The notes beneath the pieces were generated by a model. That model saw only the letters and a list, made by a program, of their open reading frames with translations, was not told the DNA's origin and ran no database searches. Below, in pieces: positions 43,767-55,195 of a DNA stretch of 64,000 nt. The stretch is from Botryosphaeria dothidea (Eukaryota; Ascomycota; Dothideomycetes; Botryosphaeriales; Botryosphaeriaceae), in contig WWBZ02000051.1 in NCBI GenBank assembly GCA_011503125.2, forward strand, positions 2,480,001 through 2,544,000. Direction: 5' to 3'. The position numbers and the translations under genes are program-made. How positions within the stretch are numbered: the stretch's first letter is position 1; each line of letters starts with the position of its first letter.

Positions 43767-45874
43767 TTACAAATTGCTCCATACCCAGCCACCCAAGCAC
43801 ATCATCACCGTGATCCAGAGGGCCAAGACCACGGCTACGGTCATCAAAGCCCTTTTCCTCTCGGCTTGTTCCAGCCTTGTCACGACAATCCCATTCTTCC
43901 GATTTTCCCTCCATTCGTCCACCATCCCCACGTAATCTTGTGGTCCGTAAGAAGACAAAATTTCCTTCACCATGTTAGCTTTTCTCCATCTTCTCAGGCC
44001 CAGCTCCGATCCCATAAGGTCAAACAGCGGTACAGAGTCAAAGAAGAAGTCGGGCATGACCGCTCCAAAGCCGTATGGATACCTCCACAGGCCATATCTG
44101 GCGTGCAGGATCGACTCGTACTTGACCCGAGCGCTGATCTCGGCACGGCTCTGCTCAGTTCGCATCTCCGCATCCTGGGCGCCCTTCTCTATCGCCGGAG
44201 TAGACAACTTCGGAGACGGTGGGGCCAGCGAAGAAGGCACATCGGCATCCAAGTGCGGCATCTGGCGGGAGAAGAAGGCAGACAGCCACAAGGCCTGCAT
44301 CTCCGCGATCATGGCCGTCACCGGCGTCCTCACCACCCCGGCGAAAGCCAGCGTGCGCGTATGGATCCTCGACGGCGGGACCATGAACCGATACAGCGCG
44401 TACGACCCCTCCATCGTCCGCTCCGCCGGATCCCTGGCCTGGCAGGGTTCGTCCCTCAGATGCGGCGGCCGCGCCGGCTTCGGCTGGTCCCTCAGCCTCG
44501 GAATGGCCTCCAAAATCTCCCTGTCCGCGCGCGCCACCAGCGCCCCGTCCTCCTCGTCGCCCTTCCCGAACGCGTGCGGCACGCCCAGCTCCGCGCTGAT
44601 GTCCGCCCCGCCCCGGACGAACCGCACCGGCGGCCGGTGGTCCCACCCGGTCGAGCACACGAGCGCGTCCACGCCCTCGACCACGGCGCCGTCCCCCAGC
44701 CGCACCGCCCGGCCCTCCAGCCCGGCCACGTCCGCGACGTGCACCTCGATCCTGCCCTGCCGCACCAGCTCGAACACGTCCGGCGCCTCGTAGTTCAGCA
44801 GGCCCCGCCCCGTGCCGATCCAGAAGATGTCGTGCCACGGCCGCAGCCGCGCCGTGCCCGCGGCCCGCTCGAACGCGGCCGCCCTCTCCACGGCCGCCTG
44901 CATCACCCTGCCGTGGAAGCCGTCGACGACCTTCCGGCCGAGGCGGGTCCGGTGCAGCAGCGCCCGCAGCCGCCCGAAGCCGTCGGCGTCGCCCCAGATG
45001 CACGGGTGCAGGAACGTCATCAGCCGCGTCTTGACCAGCCCTTCGGCCTTGAGCTTGAGCGGCGACACGGTCGCCGGGCCCAGCCAGCAGGGCCCGTGGC
45101 CGGTGGGCCGGACCAGCCAGTGCACGCGCGCGCCGGCGGTCGCGTAGTGGTGGGCGGCGTCGGCGGCGGACTTGTTGGCGGAGAGGACGACGACGGTGCG
45201 GGGCGGCTCCTTCGTGGCGGCGGCGTGCTTGCCGAAGTCGCGGACGTGGAAGATGGGGGGCGTGAAGGTGGTGGAAGGGGGCAGGGTGGGGAGCTTGGGG
45301 GTGGTGGTCAGGCCGGTGGCGAGGACGAGGACGGAGGCGTGGATCTTGGGCGGCTGGTCTGTCGTGGTCTTTTCGTTTCCGGTGGACTCGTCGTCCGTGG
45401 CGTTTTGCACCGAGAGCAGCCAGCCCGCGTCGCCCAGGTCCTCGGCTTCGGCCACCTTTTGCAGGCAGCGGACGCGCTGGCGGAGGGAGAACTTGTCGGC
45501 GTAGTCTTCGAGGTATCGCCGCACCGTGTCGCCCTTGATGTGGTCGCCGGCTTTGACCTCTGGGTAGCGCGGGTTGCCCAGCATCGGGTAGTCGGTGAAT
45601 TCGAAGTGGCCGGCCATGCTGTTGGTCTTGAGGCCTGGGTACAGCCGCGAGGTGGCCCAGACGCCGCCGATGGTGGGCTGGGCATCCAGGATGACGAGAT
45701 TGGAATCAGGGTGGAGCTGGAGGTGAGTCCGCGCGAGGGAGAGGCCGTGGAAGCCTGCGATTTGAAGGGATAAGTTTATTTTTGGGAAGGAGGAGGAGGA
45801 GGAGGAGGAGGAGAGGGAGGACCGCACGCACCAGCTCCGACGATGACCATGTCGAATTTCTCGACGTCTGCCAT
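43767..45874 (-). CDS. FAD-dependent monooxygenase with C-terminal membrane anchor
   Basis: Two exons. Exon 1 from the ATG at 45874 encodes MADVEKFDMVIVGAG, and an intron interrupts the glycine of the FAD-binding GxGxxG motif, joining to FHGLSLARTHLQ. The intron is frame-open and would wrongly extend the reading frame if ignored. About 675 residues. The family features are NLVILDAQPTIGGVWATSR, VLVLATGLTTTPKLP, LSANKSAADAAHHYA for the nucleotide-binding site, and VDALVCSTGWDHRPP. The extreme C-terminus is a basic segment followed by a single hydrophobic helix (ALMTVAVVLALWITVMMCLG), so the enzyme is probably tail-anchored to the ER. Members are often tailoring enzymes of secondary metabolism, but no cluster partners are seen here. 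Confidence 0.87.
45789..45813. repeat. (GGA)n microsatellite in intron
   Basis: About eight GGA/AGG units (CTC on the coding strand) making a pyrimidine tract in the first intron of the FAD monooxygenase gene. Confidence 0.9.
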
Positions 45875-48800
45875 TTTGAGTGGATTTTCGAATGGCAATC
45901 GAGGCGAGTGATTGAGGATCACGTTCACTAATTATATCAAGCCTCTACACAATACAGGAACTGGGCGAGACGACAAAGTGTTCTGGTGTAGTGTTGATTT
46001 TGAGATTTCAGAGACGTGAAGCTCCACACGATCATGAAAGAGAAGCGGAGAAATATGAGGAGGGGAAGCAGGACATTAAAATAGACAGCGGCCATAACCT
46101 ACTAGCGGGGGACGGTTTCCCACGATTTCAATATGAGGAACAGTCAAGCGGGAGGGCGGAAAGAAGCTTTGTGTCTGGTTCTCAGCCACGACAGACCATC
46201 GTTGAGCTATAGGGCGAGCTAGGGCCATGCACGGCCTCGGGCGATCTGGCCCATCTCCCGCCAGTCTTGGGCACGGCATGGTAAAAGCGAAAGCGAAGGA
46301 AGAAGGCTTCGTCCCAGATAGTAGCATGACGCGAAGCACAAGATTAAGGGTTGACTTTGACGGCGCTGATAGGCTTTCAAGATTTGCGTTCGTTAGGCGG
46401 CGGGAAACGCACGGGCGTTGTGTGGCGGGGCGGAGCATCTGATCTCGGCGAGTGTGGAGGATGACTTGTCTAATAAAGGTTTCGGGAGGAAGTTTCGTGT
46501 ACTGCAACCTTGCGGACGGAGGTCAGGCCTTGCGTCCTGATGGGTTGCGAAGAGGCAGCTGAGACAGCACCCAGACCATTTGCGATCAGGCAACGGCGAA
46601 TTTACTTCTTCATCTAGACCGGAGATTTACGATGCGCGGACGATGGGGGGATTTGAAGATAAGGTTGGAGTTAAGTCGGTTGCACGCTCGGGAAGGGCCT
46701 TGTCGGCTGCTGGCCATCTTGAACGCGTGAGAAAGTGTCGAGATCCTTCGCATCCATGTTCCCGAAGCGTGTGCGCGTGTGCGTGTTGAAGCGCTTGTCA
46801 GCGGAACCACCCGGAGAGCGGCATCGACTTGAGCAAAGCTGGCAGATGCCTTTGGAAACTCTGGGTGGCGTGGTTGGTGGTGAGCTGTGAGGCGCCGCCG
46901 GCTGCGAACTGTCGGCTTCGAGACCACGCCCGATCGGGTCTCCCGACGCGCCATCCTCTGCGCGAAACTACCGGCAGCGGAACGCGCCGAAGGATCAACG
47001 CCATCTCCCAAACATCTTACATCCATCCCTTTTTCCGCGTTCCAGCCCGTGTCCTTGGCTACTTCACGAAGCCGGCCATCCTACCTCAGAGAGATCTCAT
47101 CTGCTCTTGGGATCTTCTTCGCGGCTGTCCCGTTAGCTTCCTGCTCTTCCAGTGCTGGAATACGGGGCACTGCAGGAACGCGGGGAAAGCTCGTGATCAA
47201 ATGTTCCCGAATTCACCACGTACACACTTCGCCCTTCTTGAGACGACAGAGCCAAAGTCTGCAGCAGGTTGGACCCAGTACACCCTACACAATTACACAA
47301 TCGAGCTTTTGCCGGCTTCGTTCCAGAGTTGCCTGGGAAGGAACTTGCAATGAGCAAAGACAGCACATGTACCCTCTCGGATGAACGCGATCGATAGCCT
47401 GCTCGCACCGGAATTCTTGAGAAAGTAACCTTCGCTGGGTCCGGACTTCGGCATGTACACGGTCTGAGCCTGGATAACTTGTTAAGTCCCTTCCGCGGAG
47501 CCTCAAAAATATGTGGAGCTACTCATACACTAGTTTTGCACAATGCGTCTGTGGGAAGTGAACGGTCGCGGTCCTCGAACGACCACTTACCGGCAGTGCA
47601 GGCAATCCGGGCCGGAGCCGCAAGATACCATGCCTACGCAACGTCAGCGTGTACGTAAGTAATCTGTCACCTCCGAGACAGTGGTACGCAAACGCCGAAG
47701 GAGCCTTCCAAAACCCTTTTTTGACCTTCGCTTCGAAGCTGCCCCTTTGACGCTTCGACAGCCTCGAAGTGCCTTCTTTCCCGAGATCATGCCATCGATC
47801 CCTTCGAAGAAGCGAACGATTCCCGCCGCTGACTTGGTCCACAGACTCGGTCCACAGCCAAGAAATGCCGGCTTTCTGTGCCCTGGGATAGCGGCGGTAA
47901 ACGGCGGATACGATTGGTCGTCCTATAGCTGGTCCAAGGTGACACTGACCGATGTCTCTTGGCACTCTCTATTTGAATCCCTTCCTACAGCTATTTCCAG
48001 AGAAGAATGCAATTCGGACCGCGCTTCTAGACCTGGAAAGGAGCCTGGATTCAAAGAGGCGACAGCCAAGAGAAAAGGAAGCACATTGAAACGGGCCGTC
48101 CATGACAGTGAAGCACATATGCATGGCATGGCTTGGCGGGAACCCGTTGCCAAACGGTTGTCATACGAACATCCCAGAACAGGTCAGTGGCGCCCGAGTC
48201 AGAAGTAGGTGCCTGGAAGCACCCGGCCGTGGGGTGAAAGAACCGTTGATCTTCGTCGGGACGGTGGGCTGGTGGGAGCACTGGTGGAGATATTCTCTGC
48301 AGTCGATTAGGCAAAGACGATTCCCTTTTTGCCGCGCGTCACCGAGGACAAAACATTTTGCGGCGGGGCCTGGGCTGTTTTGTTTCCTGCAAGAGCCGCG
48401 ATCGGAGGAGGGCGGAGAATGCGCCCGTCACAGGAACGGCGACATGAAACACATCTCCACCCACGTCACCAGGAAGCAGTGCCGCGTGGTCCCCTGTTTT
48501 GGACCGAACAGCCGCAACAACACCCCCAGACTCCGAAGATGCAGCGGGGTTGGAATTTCCCGCCGTCCCTCGTCCCAGCAAACGGACCTGCACAAAGCCA
48601 CCTGTCAGCGGGCTGCGTCCCCGGAGGTCGGACCGCCAGCAGCGTGCAAGGATGCAGAAGATCATTGAAAAGTCCACCAAACAAAGCCACCCAAGCTCAT
48701 CCCCTATATGAAACTAGCCCTAGGCGAAAGCTTGGCCAGGCCGCACATTTGCGGGGTGCGCACGACTTAAGCGTTTCAAACAGCGGTCATGGCGCCCTCG

Positions 48801-49131
48801 GCGTATTCCCGTTGCAGCTACTCTCCCGCGCGTTGATGAACACAGCAGCTGTCTTCCGCCGGGAATTATATCTATTTCGAATGTTTGCACCAATGACACA
48901 GCAGATCCCATCCCCCTTTGGCGGGCCAGAGCTCCCTGCCAGGTACGTACCGCCAACATTCGTCTCGCTGCTGCACCGAGTATATATAAACTTCAGCCGC
49001 CCGTCGATGATCATGTACATCCTCAGCGAGCACATTCGGCCAGGCGCCTCCTGTTGAACTATCCAATCCTTCACTTCTCTCGTTTCTACCTTGTCCACTC
49101 TTTTCCAACTGCGTCAACCGTCAATCCCAAC
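45875..49131. other. 3.3 kb non-coding region
   Basis: No gene could be supported on either strand. Open frames here have no signal peptide, domain or splice continuity. The right end holds the pectinesterase promoter. Confidence 0.55.
48981..48990 (+). promoter_or_regulatory. TATA box of the pectinesterase gene
   Basis: TATATATAAA, about 140 bases upstream of the pectinesterase start codon; the clearest TATA element in the window, consistent with a strongly inducible gene. Confidence 0.6.
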
Positions 49132-50112
49132 ATGCCTCGCCTTGCCAGCCTCCTCGCCCTCGCAAGCCCGGCGCTTGCCCTGACCTCTCCTCCCTCTGGA
49201 GCCCTGACCGTCGGCTCGAGCGGCGACTACTCGACCATTCAGGACGCCGTCGACGCGCTCGACACCAGCTCGTCCTCGGCCCAGACCATCTTCATCTACC
49301 AGGGCACCTACAAGGAGCAGGTCGTCGTGCCCGCGCTCTCCGGCTCGCTCAAGATCTACGGCTACTCGGCCTCCGAGTCGTCCTACAGCGGCAACACCGT
49401 GACCATCAGCGCGGGCAAGTCGCAAGACGACGGCCTGTCCAACGACGGCACCGCCACGCTGGCCATCCACACGGGCGACGTCGCCGTGTACAACCTCAAC
49501 GTCGAGAACACGCGCGGCTCGGGCTCGCAGGCCGTCGCGCTGTCCGCCTACGCCGCCGGCAACCAGGGGTATTACGGCGTCAAGCTCACCGGCTTCCAGG
49601 ACACGCTGCTCGCGCAGGAGGGCAACCAGCTGTACGCCAACTCGTACATCGAGGGCGCGACCGACTTCATCTTCGGCCAGGAGGGCGTCGCGTGGTTCGA
49701 GAACTGCGACCTGCGCATCGCGTCCGCCTCGCTCGGCTACATCACCGCCAACGGCCGCGACTCATCCTCCAACCCCTCCTACTACGTCATCAACAACTCG
49801 TCCGTCGCCGCCGCCTCGGGCGCGTCCGTCGCCAGCGGCGCCATCTACCTCGGCCGCCCGTGGCGCAACTACGCGCGCGTCGTCTTCCAGGAGACCAGCC
49901 TGTCCGACGTCGTCAACAGCGCCGGCTGGAAGGTGTGGAGCGACAGCGACACGCGCACCGACAACGTCGACTTCGCCGAGTACGACAACTCGGGCGACGG
50001 CGCGAGCACCTCGGGCCGCGCCTCCTTCTCGTCGCAGCTGAGCAGCCCCGTCAGCATTGGTGATGTGCTGGGCAGCGACTACGCCGACTGGATCGATACC
50101 AGCTTCTTGTAG
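49132..50112 (+). CDS. Secreted pectinesterase (carbohydrate esterase family 8)
   Basis: Single exon of 326 residues from the ATG at 49132, which opens a signal peptide (MPRLASLLALASPALA). The CE8 right-handed beta-helix motifs are present: TVGSSGDYSTIQDAVDAL at the start, GFQDTLLAQ (with the catalytic-site Gln and Asp), GATDFIFG with the second catalytic Asp, and YLGRPWRNYARVVF with the arginine that binds the carboxylate. It removes methyl esters from homogalacturonan outside the cell, aiding pectate breakdown. Codon use is extremely GC3-rich. It stands alone between two long non-coding stretches. Confidence 0.96.
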   Translation: MPRLASLLALASPALALTSPPSGALTVGSSGDYSTIQDAVDALDTSSSSAQTIFIYQGTYKEQVVVPALSGSLKIYGYSASESSYSGNTVTISAGKSQDDGLSNDGTATLAIHTGDVAVYNLNVENTRGSGSQAVALSAYAAGNQGYYGVKLTGFQDTLLAQEGNQLYANSYIEGATDFIFGQEGVAWFENCDLRIASASLGYITANGRDSSSNPSYYVINNSSVAAASGASVASGAIYLGRPWRNYARVVFQETSLSDVVNSAGWKVWSDSDTRTDNVDFAEYDNSGDGASTSGRASFSSQLSSPVSIGDVLGSDYADWIDTSFL

Positions 50113-51466
50113 GCTTGCGTGTGTCGGTGATCTTGGTCAGAGCCAAGTGAAAAAGAAAAAAAAAAGGGAGTTGGGATTGGGGGGGGGGGAAATTGTAGTA
50201 TATGGTGGTGGTGATTTTAACCTTTCTGATGTGGATATTCTTTTTTATCTCGCGGCCAAATATAAATAAGCTTTCTGGATTGAATTTCCCAGACCCAAGG
50301 TTTTTCTTGACTTTGCTAGCGTGTCTTGTCAGCCGCGACCGAACCAATATTTGCCCTTGTCCTACATGTTGAGATAAGAAAGTACTCCTCTGGCGCAAAG
50401 AGCCTTGCTTGTCGTTAGACCTGTACGCCATTGTAGTTCACGCAACCATGCTCATGAGCGTTCAGGTTGGTCGGAGTTGGACCTTTGGGTTCGAGGGATG
50501 CGTAGAAGACGATGAGGGCGGCGCCCTCCTCCGTGGGCAAAATACAGAATATGCTTCAGCGATCGAGCCGTCTTTAGATAATGGAATCAAGCTTCATTTT
50601 GGCTACGACTAGGAAGGTCCTATATATATATTCAGTTATAATCTCTCAAAAAAAATTTCCCCTTTGTCCGATTGCCGAGGCTCTGCTTGGTTCCCTTGTT
50701 TTACGTTTTGCGTTGCGCTATCCTGCGCCAAAAATACTCAACGGGTCATCCAAGCTTTCAACATCTTTTTTTTACCGTTGCGTTTCTGTACCCTGAATTG
50801 ACCTGTGCAGACCGAGGAAGCCCAGCTAGAATCACAAACGCGCCGAACCCACTCCGCGGGGTGAAAGGAGAAAGCCATGGCCATTATTGTATATAGGAAA
50901 AGGCCATAAAGTAGTAAGCGGTAGCGAATCCCAGCTGCATTTGTCTCCCTTTTCAATCCCTCGCGGAATGTAAAAACAGAAAAATTTGCTGGTTTTGAAG
51001 TTTGCCAAAAGGAAAACTCGAGAGAGTGACATGATAAATGTTGTCGAATCTCTTCGGCTGAAGGCCATGAGCTAGTCCGAAGGATCTCCGCGGTGAGCCA
51101 GCTCGAAGGAGGATTCCCTTCAAGCACGGTCGTCTAGCTCTCTCTCATGGTCCGGGCAGTTCGTGATGCAAAGTTGAGTGTCTCTTTCTGTCATGAGCCA
51201 GTCCGAAGTCCTTGCAAGGTGTTTGTGTGGTTCTCAAACGAAAGTTATTTTTTGTTCTCGTAATCCACTGAGTCCGATGTCCAATGGAAGATTCCTGATC
51301 CCGCGTGGCGTGTATTTTGAAAATCCTTAGTCGACCGTGCGCACCCAGAGAAGATGGTCGTAATCATTCTTCTGCTGTTGCTGTTTTTGAATCTCTGACG
51401 GCCTAACGCCAAAGGATGTTATCATGGGCCGTTCCTGTGAGTGAGATCAAACTCGAACAGACATAC
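50113..51466. other. Convergent intergenic region
   Basis: About 1.35 kb between the pectinesterase and zinc-finger gene 3' ends. It contains an 11-base G run at 50179-50189 and no recognised gene. Confidence 0.6.
50179..50189. repeat. Poly-G tract (11 bases)
   Basis: Uninterrupted run of 11 G shortly after the pectinesterase stop, preceded by an A-rich run. Confidence 0.95.
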
Positions 51467-54382
51467 TCACCACACCATTCCCCCTTGCCGGGGTGTGGTT
51501 TCATTTCCATGTTGATAGCCCCCATAGTTCCTCTGCTGGCGGGGGGCTGATGACCTTGCATTGGTCTTGTTGCTAGGGCCCCAGTCATCGGCGAAGTCAA
51601 CAGGTTCGTCGGCCTGAGCTGGGTTATCTACTCCTGGTGGAGCGCTACCCCAGTCATCGTCGAAGTTGACAGGCTCAGCAGTCTCAGCAAAGGTTCCTGC
51701 CCCATCTGGAGGATTTCCCCAATCGTCGTCCATAAGATTGGTCTCGGGTTGTACTTCATTCAACTCATTGCCATTGGGTTGAGCTACAGGGGTGTCCACG
51801 AGAGGCTTGGCCTCACTGTGGGGAGCTAGTTTACCGGTCTGAACCACACTGTCAAGCCTGCCGTCTCGGGGCTTCGATGAGAAAATGCTTACAGAGGTTG
51901 TGTCATCCGCTCCAAGATCCAGAATTTCCTTCTCCGGCTGAGGCGCGATGCTGTCTGTATCGCTGTCGATGTCGCTCTTGTCGACATCGTCGGGCTTCCA
52001 TGAATTGGCAGAAGGTTTCCAATCGGCAACACCGGGTTTCCAGGTTTCCCCGTTGTTCAGCTCAAACGTAGTAGTTGAAGCTACCTCCGGCTTCCATGCC
52101 GGAGCATCAGGCTTCCAATTGGCAGTCTCCGGTTTCCAATCCACAGCATCCGGGTTCCATGCTGCGGACTCAAGGTGCCATTCCTCGGCTTCTGGCTTCA
52201 TTTCAGGCGATATAGGGGTAGCTTTCGGCTTCGGCTTCGGCTTCGGCTCTGGCGGCGCCTCTCCCATAGTGACGCTTGCGGAATCATCCGACTCACGCTC
52301 TTCCATATCAATCGCAGGAACCCACTCTGCAACCTTGGGGTCCAGGTTGTGAGCGCGATAATCGTTCTTGAACTTGCACGGATAAAGACCACGACAACCA
52401 GGGCGCTGGCATACATGGCTGTTGAAGCAGTCCGACTTTCTACAAGCTCCCTTCTTCGGGCACGGGTAGCCTTGCACAATGACCTTTAGAACGTGGAACA
52501 GCTCGGGGCTGAGCGGATTGTGATCAAACTCGCAGTCTCGACCAGCAGCGAGCGACGGACAGTGGCCCTTCAGTTGGTATTCATTGCAGGGCTTCTTCCC
52601 CGGTTCCTTTACCATGGTGTTGTACACGTTGTACTCTTCTGCCGTGGGACGAGGAAGATAGAAGTCGAGACGGTCGCCGTACTTGTTGACAGGAATCAAC
52701 CCTTCGGTCTCTGCCGAAGGACGTGGGAGGTCAGCCGCAGTAGTGAAAGCACTATTGAACTTCTTGGGTCGCGGACGCTCCAGATCAGCTGGGGTTTCCT
52801 TGGGCTTGGGCAGCTCATGCGTATCCGGAGCCCACTTGCTACGCAATGCCTCGGTAGGATGTGGTCTCGTCTCTTCCTGCTGTCGGGATCCTACGCTCAG
52901 CTGGGAGATAGAGCCTGGCCTCTGGGCACGAGAGGCAACACTGTTGTTAGAGACGGATCCGGCTCGGGAATTCAGCTGTGGGCCGTTGCCCCAATCTTCG
53001 GAGAAGCCGGAGGGGGACGCCCTGGGGCCCTCGGCGAATTTGGACTGGGTGATCGAATCTTCCTTACCTTTGGGCGGGTGTCCCCAGTCTTCAGCCAAAT
53101 CCGCCTGAGACTTCTTTGAGCTTGCGCCCCAGTCATCACCATACGATGGCTCTGGAGCATTATTTCCCCAGTCGTCGGCAAAGGCATTAGGATTAGGATC
53201 CCTCCAATTACCTGAAAAATCCTTGGTCTTGGCCTTAGGCATGGGCACCTCATGAGTCTCAGGTCCCTTCTTGGGATGACTGAATTTGCAGCCTTTCCCA
53301 AACTTGCACCAGCCCTACCAAATATCAGCATACAAGAAAATGCACTTGGTAAAAAGGGTCATTCACCTTTTTCACGAAGTTTGGACAGGGCTTTGGAGCA
53401 GACTCGTCAATGTAGTCACCGTTCACGCTGCTAGGACTGCTGATCTCGTTCAAAGCAGCAGCTCCGTTGGCCTTGGGGAAGGTATTTGGCTGTTCGGCCC
53501 TGCTGCTGACAGGCTCTGGCTGAACCAGGGCCTGTTTTTTCGCCGCTCCCTTGATGGAAGTAGTACCGGGGCTCCATCCCGGAAGCGGCGTATCCCGGAA
53601 GACGGATGAAAAATCCTCAACAGGGAGTGCCAGAGAGTGATACTCGGGCCGATGGGCAGGAGCGCGGATGAGAGTAACTTTGTCGGCTTTGCCCAGAAAT
53701 GGACTCAGGAGAGGGATATAGCGGGTGTCATGGCATCCAGCAAAGAAAATGTGCTTGCATTGGCCGGCATCGGCGAACAAGCGGAAGGATTCTGGCGATA
53801 GGGTTAGTGAGAATTCTGGTTACTGGGCAGGCAAGATGTACCTTCGACTTTGGAAATGACATTGCCATGGTCTTCGCCAGCATCAATGAAGTCGAAGTGG
53901 TCTTTGGCACCGGTAAAGGCAGCGGCAGTAGAAGCAATGGAGCGGGCGTGATGGCCGCACAAGCCTTGGCGGCCAAGAGCATGGGACAACTCGAACAGAT
54001 TGCAGTAAATGCGCACAACAATACGGCAATGGTCGAGATGGCCCAATTTGCGTAGACGATCCCTGACTTCGGTGCTCATGAGCTGGGCAGCGCTGATTCC
54101 GCCCTCGCGCTGGTTTCTGATGAGATGGTCCTTGAAGATATAGCCGTCGCCATCGACGAGGACCAAGACAAATGGATTCTTTTCTTGGCCACGAGCCTGT
54201 CTCTTGTACTTCTCGCGGTTCTCTTTCTCTTCTTCATAGTCGGAGCGAAGCATGCGGTAGTCCTCGACCAGGGATTCATACTTGCGCAGGATATCCTGGA
54301 TGGTCTCGTAGTACTGGCCGTTCATCATACGGAACGAGCGCAGTTGAGCCTCGCAGGCATCCAGTCGAGCGTCTCCAAGCAT
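51467..54382 (-). CDS. CCCH zinc-finger protein with tryptophan-repeat tail
   Basis: Three exons; the ATG at 54382 (MLGDARLDACEAQLRSF) was chosen because it begins the conserved part. About 930 residues. The N-terminus is a coiled coil (roughly residues 1-60) followed by a PIN/NYN-like domain starting FVLVLVDGDGYIFKDHL and ending near IFFAGCHDTRYIPLL. A first C3H1 finger is CPNFVKKGWCKFGKGCKFSH, split by an intron; further CCCH-type fingers are in PCNEYQLKGHCPSL and CPKKGACRKSDCFNSH. These fingers bind RNA in known families, and the layout matches a conserved fungal family of unknown role. The rest is low-complexity: seven [DE]DWG motifs, and eight tryptophans mostly spaced every seven residues as WKPxxxx (coding about 51990-52185). 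A donor-like GTGAGT overlapping the stop may add a short last exon. Confidence 0.85.
51990..52185 (-). repeat. 21-base tandem repeat encoding tryptophan heptads
   Basis: Coding repeat in the zinc-finger gene with a TGGAA/TGGAAG-like core every 21 bases, translated as W-K-P plus four variable residues. Eight tryptophans occur with one longer spacer after the fifth unit. Confidence 0.8.
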
Positions 54383-55195
54383 GTTGGTGGAACGGTGCTT
54401 GAAATTGGGTGAGCCGAGACAGAAATCAGAGCAAACGGTGATGCATTTGATGCAGGAACAGAAATTTGCGGGCAGTGGTGCAATGGCGGGTAGCAGAGTC
54501 GCACGTGGCGAGCAGTACAACCACGTCTCTTGACAGCAGACAGCGTACAGACGAGGGAGCTAAAACATGAGCTTGACGAGGCCCAGCGACAGGCGCGAGG
54601 CTTGACGCGGGAAAAAACGCAGACGAGGAATGTGGAGCAGGTCAGAGCGGAGGAGAGAAATAACTGGAGTAAGGGCCTGTGCCTGTGCCGGGTCCATGGC
54701 GGCTTGGCAACGCGTGCAGGGGATCGCGTCGATGGCGCGTTGCACCGTTCATGCTCTCCGCACGCCCACATTGGCTGCCATTATCGCCTGCTGCTTCCCA
54801 AGCAAGGGTTGCTTTATGATAACATCCGCGGTTGCGATCAATTTGCGCCACCCGAGAGCGCGAGCTCCCGTGACTTGCTCTGCAGCCTTCCGCCGATAGC
54901 CGGCTCGTTGGGAGAAGTACCGATTGCATACCCATCAAGGTAGCCCTTCAATTCAAGGCACTCCGCCGGCTTCCTGTTGAATGATGAACACTGGCCAGGC
55001 ATGAATAGCAATATAAGACGCCCCGTAGTTGGCTGGCGATTCTGCGGGCAAGCGAGACTGGGCGGACACACAGAATGCCCGTTTTGCGGCAAAACCGCGG
55101 CAGTTGCGGCCACGATGAGGCAATCGCCGCCATAGCTCCAGTGTGCCCTCTACACTCGCATCCACCACATTCTCCTCCCTTCTCTCCACGCCGCC
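54383..55195. other. Divergent intergenic region
   Basis: Upstream of both the zinc-finger gene (minus) and the deubiquitinase gene (plus). No gene recognised. Confidence 0.6.

Noticed and set aside
43866..45773. 635-codon plus-strand open frame opposite the FAD monooxygenase
   Set aside because: Composition is dominated by Arg/Pro/His/Gly from GC-rich third positions of the true gene; the minus strand has clear FAD motifs.
47681..48208. 175-codon plus-strand frame in the 45.9-49.1 kb gap
   Set aside because: No signal peptide, domain or splice partner; composition looks random.
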